Assembly (NCBI GenBank): GCA_937902285.1
Contig: CALGTB010000150.1
Coordinates: 1 to 12,801, forward strand
Direction: 5' to 3'
Length of the DNA: 12,801 nt
Source of the DNA: an uncultured Actinomycetes bacterium
Lineage (GTDB): Bacteria > Actinomycetota > Actinomycetes > S36-B12
Part shown: piece by piece, positions 5,626-12,801 of the stretch
How the letters are laid out: each line of letters begins with the position of its first letter
How positions within the stretch are numbered: position 1 is the first letter of the stretch
Position numbers and translations under genes: made by a program
The notes under the pieces: generated by a model
Seen by the model: the letters and a program-made list of their open reading frames with translations, nothing else
What the model was told of the DNA's origin: nothing
The model's database searches: none

Positions 5626-6551
5626 CCGCAGTCGCAGCGACCCGCCGGGTCCTCCTGGTGGTGAACCCACGAAGCGACGAGGCCCGGGACGTCCTGACCT
5701 CCGTGGTACGTGCGCTCGTCGATGCGGGCACCGAGGTCGTGGTGACGGACGAGGACCGCGACGCCGTCTCCGAGCATGGCGGGCCACCGGTCTCGACGGA
5801 GGTCCGCGTGGTGGCCTCGGACGAGCATGCGGCCGACGGTGCCGATGTCGTCGTCGTCCTCGGCGGCGACGGCACGGTCCTGCGGGCAGCGGAGCGGGCG
5901 CGGGCGAGCGAGGCCCCGCTGTTCGGGGTCAACCTCGGCCACGTCGGCTTCCTGGCGGAGGCCGAGCCGGAGGACCTGAGCGCGGTCGTCGATGCCATCG
6001 TCCATCGGCGATGGGAGGTCGAGGAGCGCATGACCCTCGACATCAGGGTCCTGCGCAACGGCGTGGTGGAGCACGCGACGTGGGCGCTCAACGAGGTCGC
6101 CCTCGAGAAGCGGACGCGTGAGCGCATCATCGACATCGTCGTCGAGGTCGATGGCCGCCCGTTGTCGCGCTGGGGCTGCGACGGGGTCGTCTGCGCCACG
6201 CCGACCGGCTCGACCGCCTACGCGTTCTCGGCGGGAGGACCGGTGATCTGGCCCGAGGTCTCGGCCATGCTCGTCGTCCCCCTGAGCGCCCATGCCCTGT
6301 TCGCCCGTCCGCTGGTGGTGTCGCCGACGTCGGTGGTGGCGTTCGAGCTCGACGGGCAGGCCATGGCCCTGATGTCGGCCGACGGTCGACGCCTGATCGA
6401 CCTCGAGGGCGACTGCCGCATCGAGGTGCGCCAGCATCCCAAGGCCGTGCGGTTCGCACGCCTCGCCCGGGCGCCGTTCACGGATCGGCTCGTGGCCAAG
6501 TTCGAGCTGCCGGTGACGGGATGGCGCGGCCGGCGACCCGAGTCGGCATGA
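5622..6551 (+). CDS. nadK: NAD kinase
   Basis: Phosphorylates NAD to NADP using ATP or polyphosphate; cytoplasmic. The 309 residues are close to mycobacterial PpnK. The GGDG motif (81-84, in VVLGGDGTVLRAA) carries the catalytic aspartate D83. NLGHVGFLAE (104-113), the NE pair (ALNEVALEKR, 157-158), WGCDGVVCATPTGSTAYAFS (184-203) and SAGGPV complete the family signature. The start ATG 5622 overlaps the tlyA stop as ATGA, and the stop overlaps the recN start the same way, so it lies in a coupled tlyA-nadK-recN series as in M. tuberculosis (Rv1694-1696). Confidence 0.96.
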   Translation: MTAVAATRRVLLVVNPRSDEARDVLTSVVRALVDAGTEVVVTDEDRDAVSEHGGPPVSTEVRVVASDEHAADGADVVVVLGGDGTVLRAAERARASEAPLFGVNLGHVGFLAEAEPEDLSAVVDAIVHRRWEVEERMTLDIRVLRNGVVEHATWALNEVALEKRTRERIIDIVVEVDGRPLSRWGCDGVVCATPTGSTAYAFSAGGPVIWPEVSAMLVVPLSAHALFARPLVVSPTSVVAFELDGQAMALMSADGRRLIDLEGDCRIEVRQHPKAVRFARLARAPFTDRLVAKFELPVTGWRGRRPESA

Positions 6552-8266
6552 TCAGCGAACTGCGGATCCGCGGCCTCGGGGTGATCGAGGAGGCCGTCGT
6601 CCCGTTCGCGCCGGGCCTGACCGTCCTCACGGGGGAGACCGGCGCGGGCAAGACCATGGTGCTGAGCGGCCTGGGCCTGATCATGGGGCAGAAGGCCGAT
6701 GCCGGGGTCGTGCGCACCGGCTCGGCACGCGCTGATGCCGACGGGGAGTGGCGCCTCGCACCCGGTGATGCTGAAGGCGTGAGGCAGCGACTCGAGGAGG
6801 CCGGCGCCGACGTCGAGTCCGAGGACGGCCTCACCGTCCTGCTCCTGAGTCGAACCGTCGCCGCCGAGGGCCGCAGCAGGGCGTTCGCCGGCGGACGCAG
6901 CGTGCCGGCGGGGGTGCTGGCCGAGATCACCGAGCAGCTGATCGCCGTGCATGGCCAGGCCGATCAGGGGCTGCTGCGGGAGTCCCGTCGACAGCGCGAC
7001 CTCCTCGACCGATTCGGCGGCCGCGAGCTCGCTGCCGATCGCGACGCATATCGCCAGTCCTTCGACGCCTGGCGGGCGGCCGAGCGGGAGCTGCGCGAGC
7101 TCGTGGAGCACCGCCAGGACCGCGACCGCGAGGCCGCCCTGCTGCGGCACGGCATCGAGGAGATCGCGGCCGTGGCCCCCGTGTCGGGCGAGGATGAGGC
7201 GCTGAAGGCCCAGGCGACCGTGCTCGCGCACTCGACCGACCTCATCGCCGAGATCGGAGCCGCCAGGGCCCTGCTCGTCGGCGACGATGCCGGTTCGCCG
7301 AGTGCCGTCGACCTCGCGTCGCAGGCGCGCCGGGCTGTGGAGCGTGCCTCCCAGCTCGACCCCACCCTGCTCGGCCGGCTGGCCGACCTTGACGGCGTCC
7401 TCGCCTCGGTCGACGAGGTCGCCCGTGAGCTGGGCGACTACGCCACCGGAGTCGACGCCGATCCCCAGCAGCAGGCTGCCGTCGAGGAGCGGCGCCAGCA
7501 GATCTCGGGCCTGAAGAGGCGCTACGGGCCCGGTCTCGATGACGTGCTGGCGTGGTGGGCGGCCGCCGAGGTCACGGTCGGGCAGTCCGATGGCGCGGAG
7601 GCCCGGATCGACGAGCTCTCGGCGCTGACGTCCGAGCTGGCCGCGGCCACCATGACGGCTGCCGCGCGTCTCACGAAGGCCCGAATGGGGGCTGCCTCCG
7701 ACTTCGCGGCCGGGGTGACGGGCGAGCTGCACGCCCTGGCGATGCCCGACGCCGAGCTGAGCGTCGCCATCGAGACGGCCGACGACATCCAGCGGTTCAC
7801 GGCCGACGGCGCCGACGCGGTGGCCATGCTCCTGAAGCCTCATGCGGGCAGTGATCCGCGTCCCCTGGCCAAGGGTGCGTCGGGAGGCGAGCTCTCGAGG
7901 ATCATGCTGGCGATCGAGGTTGTGCTCGCCGGGGTCAACACGGTCCCGACGTTCGTCTTCGACGAGGTGGACGCGGGGATCGGGGGCAAGGTGGCCGTCG
8001 AGGTGGGGCGCCGGCTGGCGCGACTGGCCCGCACCGCCCAGGTCATCGTGGTGACGCACCTGCCCCAGGTGGCCGCGTTCGCCGACAGGCACGTGGTGGT
8101 GTCCAAGGACCGCGACGGACGCGTGACGGCGGCCAGCGTCGCAACCGTCGACGGGCAGGAGAGGGTGCACGAGCTGGTGCGCATGCTGTCGGGGCTCGAG
8201 GGTTCGCAGTCGGGCGCCGAGCACGCCGCCGAGCTTCTGGCGCTGGCCGCGGGGGAGCGCGCATGA
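6548..8266 (+). CDS. recN: DNA repair protein RecN (SMC-like ATPase)
   Basis: SMC-family ATPase acting early in double-strand-break repair; 572 residues from ATG 6548. The N-terminal half begins ISELRIRGLGVIEEA and has Walker A GETGAGKT (29-36). A central coiled-coil region runs from about 150 to 350. The C-terminal half has the ABC signature GASGGELSRIMLA (about 443-455), Walker B TFVFDEVDAGIGG (468-480) and the VTHLPQVAAFAD switch. ATG 6548 gives the standard N-terminus and an ATGA overlap with nadK; an in-frame ATG at 6521 would add nine residues inside nadK and is less likely. It is followed, again with ATGA, by a membrane protein. Confidence 0.96.
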   Translation: MISELRIRGLGVIEEAVVPFAPGLTVLTGETGAGKTMVLSGLGLIMGQKADAGVVRTGSARADADGEWRLAPGDAEGVRQRLEEAGADVESEDGLTVLLLSRTVAAEGRSRAFAGGRSVPAGVLAEITEQLIAVHGQADQGLLRESRRQRDLLDRFGGRELAADRDAYRQSFDAWRAAERELRELVEHRQDRDREAALLRHGIEEIAAVAPVSGEDEALKAQATVLAHSTDLIAEIGAARALLVGDDAGSPSAVDLASQARRAVERASQLDPTLLGRLADLDGVLASVDEVARELGDYATGVDADPQQQAAVEERRQQISGLKRRYGPGLDDVLAWWAAAEVTVGQSDGAEARIDELSALTSELAAATMTAAARLTKARMGAASDFAAGVTGELHALAMPDAELSVAIETADDIQRFTADGADAVAMLLKPHAGSDPRPLAKGASGGELSRIMLAIEVVLAGVNTVPTFVFDEVDAGIGGKVAVEVGRRLARLARTAQVIVVTHLPQVAAFADRHVVVSKDRDGRVTAASVATVDGQERVHELVRMLSGLEGSQSGAEHAAELLALAAGERA

Positions 8267-8811
8267 CCATGGAGTACCTCGCCACCGAGGCCCCGCCCCG
8301 CCGACGGCAGTCGTGGGCCGTGGGCGTCGTGGTCGTCGTCCTGGTCGCACTGGCCGCCGGGCTCCTGTGGTGGACGGACACGGTGCGGCGCAACGCGAAC
8401 GACCAGCTGGCCGAGGCATTCGTGGCCGCCCAGGAGCAGGCCAGGATCGGCGAGGCGACAGTGCTGTCGACCCTCGTCTACGCGCAGCCCATGATCTGGT
8501 CGTCGTCCGTGCCGGAGGATGTCCGGAGCGGCCTGCGCGACCTCGTCGAGGGCGATGCCGCTGCGGCTGCAGCGGCGCTGAGCGCCCTCGCCGACGGCAT
8601 CTCGGGCACGCTCGTGCTGCCGTGGCAGGGGACCCAGAAGCAGGCGCAGGAGGCGCTCCTGGCCCTGGTGGGCCAGTACGAGTCGCGGGTCGCCCGGATC
8701 GCCGAGGATGCCCGGGTGATCGGCACCGTCATGGCCGAGCCGGCCCCGTCCGATGCCGAAGCGCAGGCCGCGCTGGGCGCGTCCGGGGCCGAAGCATCCC
8801 TCGACCGCTGA
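8263..8811 (+). CDS. Single-pass membrane protein of unknown function
   Basis: Not recognised; 182 residues. A short N-terminus ending in PPRRR is followed by one hydrophobic helix at about 18-37 (WAVGVVVVVLVALAAGLLWW), so it is probably N-in with an extracytoplasmic, mostly helical domain (about 40-160) and an Ala/Glu-rich end. Residues 98-110 are an alanine run. No cysteine, catalytic motif or lipobox is present. The start ATG 8263 overlaps recN as ATGA, and the stop is 14 bp before pyrG. In M. tuberculosis the recN-pyrG interval holds two genes, Rv1697 (steA) and Rv1698 (steB/mctB, a membrane protein with an N-terminal helix). This protein is shorter, and I see no confident similarity to either; it could be a diverged steB or an unrelated replacement. 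Confidence 0.8.
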   Translation: MTMEYLATEAPPRRRQSWAVGVVVVVLVALAAGLLWWTDTVRRNANDQLAEAFVAAQEQARIGEATVLSTLVYAQPMIWSSSVPEDVRSGLRDLVEGDAAAAAAALSALADGISGTLVLPWQGTQKQAQEALLALVGQYESRVARIAEDARVIGTVMAEPAPSDAEAQAALGASGAEASLDR

Positions 8812-8817
8812 TAGTCT
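8812..8817 (+). promoter_or_regulatory. Candidate -10 element for a leaderless pyrG transcript
   Basis: TAGTCT fits the TANNNT pattern and lies 8 nt before the pyrG ATG, directly after the stop of the upstream gene. The intervening GGTCTTCC has no Shine-Dalgarno. This is consistent with a message starting at or 1-2 nt before the ATG. No -35 is recognisable. Confidence 0.4.
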
Positions 8818-8825
8818 GGTCTTCC

Positions 8826-10480
<1,655 letters not shown>

Positions 10481-10484
<4 letters not shown>

Positions 10485-11155
10485 CCCGCCCCGACGACGA
10501 GATCTGGCGTGGCCCGGTCCTCGACGCTGTGGATGACCGTCCGGCGCTCACGTCCGCGCTCGCCTTCCACGGGCACAAGTGGGACATCCGGGTCGACACG
10601 GTCGACTTCGGTGAGGCCGTCGCCGAGCGGGACCTGCTGATCCATCCGGGCGCGGTGGGGATCATCGCGATCGACGAGCGCGATCGCGTCCTGCTCATCC
10701 GGCAGTACCGCCACCCCGTCGGCATGTCGCTGTTCGAGCCCCCGGCCGGGCTGCTCGACGTGGCCGGCGAGGAGGCGCACGCCACGGCCGTCCGCGAACT
10801 GGTCGAGGAGTCCGGCTACACAGCAGGCCGATGGCACACCCTGATCGACTACATGAACTCGCCGGGCGGTTCCAGCGAGGCCATCCGCGTGTTCCTGGCG
10901 CGCGACCTGACGCCGGCCGCCGGGGGACGCGAGCAGACGGGCGAGGCCGAGGAGGCGCACCTGCCCCGCGTGTGGGTCGACCTCGACGAGGCACGGGACC
11001 TGGTGCTCTCGGGCGCGATGGGGAACTCCCTCGCCGTGGTCGGCATCCTCGCGGCCTGGGCGAGCCGTGCCGCAGGCTGGCAGTCACTTCGACCGCTGGA
11101 CGCCCCCTGGGCGACGCGCGACCACCTCATCAGGATCGGGCGACTGCCGGGCTGA
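10481..11155 (+). CDS. Nudix hydrolase, ADP-ribose pyrophosphatase type
   Basis: Probable ADP-ribose pyrophosphatase, splitting ADP-ribose to AMP and ribose 5-phosphate; 224 residues. The Nudix box covers 90-113 (GLLDVAGEE, then AVRELVEESGY), preceded by RQYRHPVGMSLFEPPAG, typical of the ADPRase branch. One extra residue sits between the box glycine and first glutamate compared with the strict Gx5Ex7REUxEExGU pattern; I recall the same spacing in M. tuberculosis Rv1700, which is at the same place between pyrG and xerD. ADPRases carry an N-terminal beta-rich dimerisation part, seen here as HKWDIRVDTVDF. The start ATG 10481 overlaps the pyrG stop as ATGA. Other nucleoside diphosphate sugars are possible substrates. 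Confidence 0.9.
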
Positions 11156-11216
11156 CGGCCCCGTACTATCGACAGCGGCCGACGCGACGGTGCGTCGGGG
11201 AGGCGATGGAGGACCC
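11156..11216 (+). promoter_or_regulatory. ald leader: -10-like box, hairpin and ribosome-binding site
   Basis: TACTAT at 11164-11169 fits TANNNT and predicts a start near 11176. CCGACGC (11179-11185) and GCGTCGG (11192-11198) form a perfect 7-bp inverted repeat with a 6-nt loop, either an early-leader hairpin or an operator. GGAGG at 11208-11212 is a good Shine-Dalgarno 4 nt before GTG 11217. This is the longest gap in the plus-strand series after position 2033 and suggests separate control of ald. No clear -35 is seen. Confidence 0.5.
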
Positions 11217-12332
11217 GTGAAGGTCGGAATCCCTAGCGAGATCAAGAACCACGAGTACCGCGTCGCCATCACCCCGGCGGGCGTCCTCGAACTGGTCCGG
11301 CACGGCCATGAGGTCGTGATCGAGACCGGTGCGGGCGTCGGCTCCTCGATCCCCAACGACGACTATGTGGCCGCCGGGGCGACGATCCTGCCGACGGCGG
11401 ACGAGGTGTGGGCTGCGGCCGACATGATCCTGAAGGTCAAGGAGCCCATCGCTGCGGAGTACCACCGCATGCGGGAGGGGCAGCTGCTGTTCACCTACCT
11501 GCACCTCGCGGCTGACCGTCCCCTGACGGAGGAGCTCGCCCGGCGCAAGGTCACGGCCATCGCGTACGAGACGGTCGAGCTGGCCGATGGCTCGCTGCCG
11601 CTGCTGGCGCCGATGTCCGAGGTCGCGGGCAGGCTCGCCCCGCAGGTCGGCGCCCAGGCGCTCATGCGCGCCCATGGCGGACGGGGCGTCCTCATGGGCG
11701 GCGTGTCGGGCACGTATGCGGCGAAGGTCGTGGTCATCGGTGCCGGCGTGTCCGGGGCGAACGCCGCGGCCATCGCCCTGGGCATGCAGGCCGAGGTCCT
11801 TCTGCTCGATCGCAACATCGCACGGCTGCGCCAGATCGATGCCATCTACCAGGGCCACATGCAGACCGTCGCCTCGAACGCGTACGAGATCGAGCGCGCC
11901 TGCCTCGATGCCGACATGGTCATCGGCGCCGTGCTCGTCCCCGGAGCGAAGGCGCCCAAGCTGGTGAGCAATGACCTCGTCTCGAGGATGAAGCCCGGAT
12001 CCGTCCTCGTCGACATCGCCATCGATCAGGGCGGCTGCTTCGAGGACTCCCGTCCGACGACGCACGCCGATCCGACGTACGCGGTGCACAACTCGGTGTT
12101 CTACTGCGTCGCCAACATGCCCGGTGCCGTCCCGAACACGTCCACCTACGCCCTCACCAACGTGACGCTGCCGTACGCCGTGGCCCTTGCGGACAAGGGC
12201 TGGAAGGACGCACTCCGCGAGGACCACGCCCTGGCACTCGGCCTCAACGTGCACGACGGCCACGTGACCTACGGAGCCGTGGCCGAGGCGTTCGGGATGC
12301 CCGAGACGTCACTCGACGAGGTCCTGGCCTGA
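11217..12332 (+). CDS. ald: Alanine dehydrogenase
   Basis: NAD-dependent interconversion of L-alanine with pyruvate and ammonia; in mycobacteria the enzyme also reduces glyoxylate to glycine. It has 371 residues from GTG 11217, exactly the length of M. tuberculosis Ald. Substrate and catalytic residues fall at the expected positions: R15 (HEYRVAITP), K75 (LKVKEP), H96 (TYLHLAAD) and D270 (VDIAIDQGG). The dinucleotide fold motif is VVVIGAGVSGANAA (171-184), followed by NMPGAVPNTSTYALTN. An in-frame upstream extension is open into the Nudix gene, but GTG 11217 has GGAGG and gives the canonical MKVGIPSEIKN start. A similar placement next to xerD occurs in Streptomyces as I recall, so its location is not unusual. 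Confidence 0.97.
   Translation: MKVGIPSEIKNHEYRVAITPAGVLELVRHGHEVVIETGAGVGSSIPNDDYVAAGATILPTADEVWAAADMILKVKEPIAAEYHRMREGQLLFTYLHLAADRPLTEELARRKVTAIAYETVELADGSLPLLAPMSEVAGRLAPQVGAQALMRAHGGRGVLMGGVSGTYAAKVVVIGAGVSGANAAAIALGMQAEVLLLDRNIARLRQIDAIYQGHMQTVASNAYEIERACLDADMVIGAVLVPGAKAPKLVSNDLVSRMKPGSVLVDIAIDQGGCFEDSRPTTHADPTYAVHNSVFYCVANMPGAVPNTSTYALTNVTLPYAVALADKGWKDALREDHALALGLNVHDGHVTYGAVAEAFGMPETSLDEVLA
12318..12331 (+). promoter_or_regulatory. Ribosome-binding site that argues for a CTG start of xerD
   Basis: GAGG at 12318-12321 lies 7 nt before CTG at 12329-12331, which overlaps the ald stop as CTGA. The frame upstream has no ATG, GTG or TTG for at least 145 bases, and the next in-frame start, GTG 12371, has no Shine-Dalgarno. 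Confidence 0.5.
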
Positions 12333-12801
12333 CGACCGTCGCGGATGCCGTCGCCGGCTACCTCGCCCATGTGTCGATCGAGCGGGGGCTGGCGGCGAAC
12401 ACCGTGTCCGCCTACCGGCGCGACCTGGAGCGCTATGTGCAGTGGTGCGCGGATCGTGGCATCGTCGAGGTCGAGGCGGTGACGGAGAACGATGTCGCCG
12501 ACTTCGCCGCCACGCTTCGACAGCCGCCGGCCGGCGCGAAGGCCCTCGGAGCGTCCAGTGCCGCCCGGATCGTGGTGTCGGTGCGCACGTTCCATCGGTT
12601 CACCGCCCGTGAGGGCACGACCACCGTCGACCCGGCCCGCAACGTGCGCCCGACGGCGATCCCACGGCGCCTCCCCAAGGCCCTGCCCTACGACCAGGTG
12701 CTGGCCATCATCGAGAGCGCGGGCGACCTCGAGACCCCGACGGGGCTGCGCGACCGGGCGCTCGTGGAGTTCCTCTACGGGACCGGCACGAGGATCTCGG
12801 A
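12329..12801 (+). CDS. xerD: Tyrosine recombinase XerD, 3'-truncated by window end
   Basis: Site-specific tyrosine recombinase that resolves chromosome dimers at dif with XerC. About 157 residues are visible. The N-terminal core-binding domain includes VADAVAGYLAHVSIERGLAA and NTVSAYRRDLERYVQWC, then SVRTFHRFTAREG, and PRRLPKALPYDQVLAII leads into the catalytic domain, whose first catalytic arginine is in GTGTRIS at the very end of the window. CTG 12329 is preferred as start: it keeps the usual helix TTVADAVAGYLAHV, overlaps the ald stop by 4 nt and has GAGG 7 nt upstream. A start at GTG 12371 would delete 14 residues of the first conserved helix. XerD rather than XerC is inferred from the pyrG-Nudix neighbourhood, as in Rv1701. 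Confidence 0.9.
   Translation, partial: MTTVADAVAGYLAHVSIERGLAANTVSAYRRDLERYVQWCADRGIVEVEAVTENDVADFAATLRQPPAGAKALGASSAARIVVSVRTFHRFTAREGTTTVDPARNVRPTAIPRRLPKALPYDQVLAIIESAGDLETPTGLRDRALVEFLYGTGTRIS

Noticed and set aside
3694..5787. Long minus-strand open frame of 697 codons opposite the coiled-coil, tlyA and neighbouring genes
   Set aside because: It is the antisense of well-supported genes; the product is arginine/histidine-rich with no domain, a common artefact of high GC.
6521..6547. Earlier recN start at ATG 6521
   Set aside because: It adds nine non-conserved residues inside nadK, whereas ATG 6548 gives the canonical N-terminus and an ATGA overlap.
6218..8419. Minus-strand open frame of 733 codons opposite recN
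   Set aside because: It lies antisense to recN and nadK, which carry all their motifs; composition is unlike a protein.
12329..12801. Mobile-element integrase at the window end
   Set aside because: The tyrosine recombinase sits in the conserved pyrG-Nudix-xerD context and has the housekeeping XerD N-terminal pattern, with no att-like repeats nearby.

Overview
This window is GC-rich (about 70% by eye), with GTG starts, strong G/C bias at third codon positions and dense same-strand packing. Its gene order, tlyA - NAD kinase - recN - (membrane protein) - pyrG - Nudix - ald - xerD, is the well-known actinobacterial block (Rv1691-Rv1701 in Mycobacterium tuberculosis; a comparable block with ald exists in Streptomyces). 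I infer a chromosomal segment of a high-GC actinobacterium, perhaps near Nocardioides/Aeromicrobium; the genus is a guess. I see no rRNA, tRNA, CRISPR array, insertion sequence, phage or integron signature.

Layout. (1) 1-953: a 5'-truncated TPR protein (Rv1691-like) whose N-terminal tail is a DNA-level tandem repeat, six 15-bp units coding for SDKPR. (2) 975-1904, minus strand: a lone metallo-beta-lactamase-fold hydrolase, convergent with the TPR gene over a 21-bp gap that holds an inverted repeat. (3) 2033-3946: small SSB-like OB-fold protein, second TPR protein, and a NagD-type HAD phosphatase resembling the mycobacterial glycerol-3-phosphate phosphatase Rv1692. (4) 3976-4766: a helical protein with a UbiK/BMFP-like segment and a 79-residue acidic protein. 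(5) 4795-8811: TlyA rRNA methyltransferase, NAD kinase, RecN and a single-pass membrane protein of unknown function. (6) 8826-11155: CTP synthase and an ADP-ribose-pyrophosphatase-type Nudix hydrolase. (7) 11217-12801: alanine dehydrogenase with its own leader, then the start of XerD, cut by the window end.

The plus-strand genes from 2033 onward look like one long transcription unit with probable internal promoters (before 3976, 8826 and 11217). Six junctions are ATGA stop/start overlaps and a seventh appears to be a CTGA overlap, which suggests translational coupling. The jobs are housekeeping: ribosome modification, NADP and CTP synthesis, DNA repair, chromosome-dimer resolution, glycerophosphate and alanine metabolism.

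I found no convincing new multi-gene system. The points most worth a second look are the likely CTG start of xerD, the unknown single-pass membrane protein in the slot that usually holds steA/steB(mctB), the SDKPR repeat tail, a self-complementary repeat in the 79-residue gene, and leaderless-type promoters.
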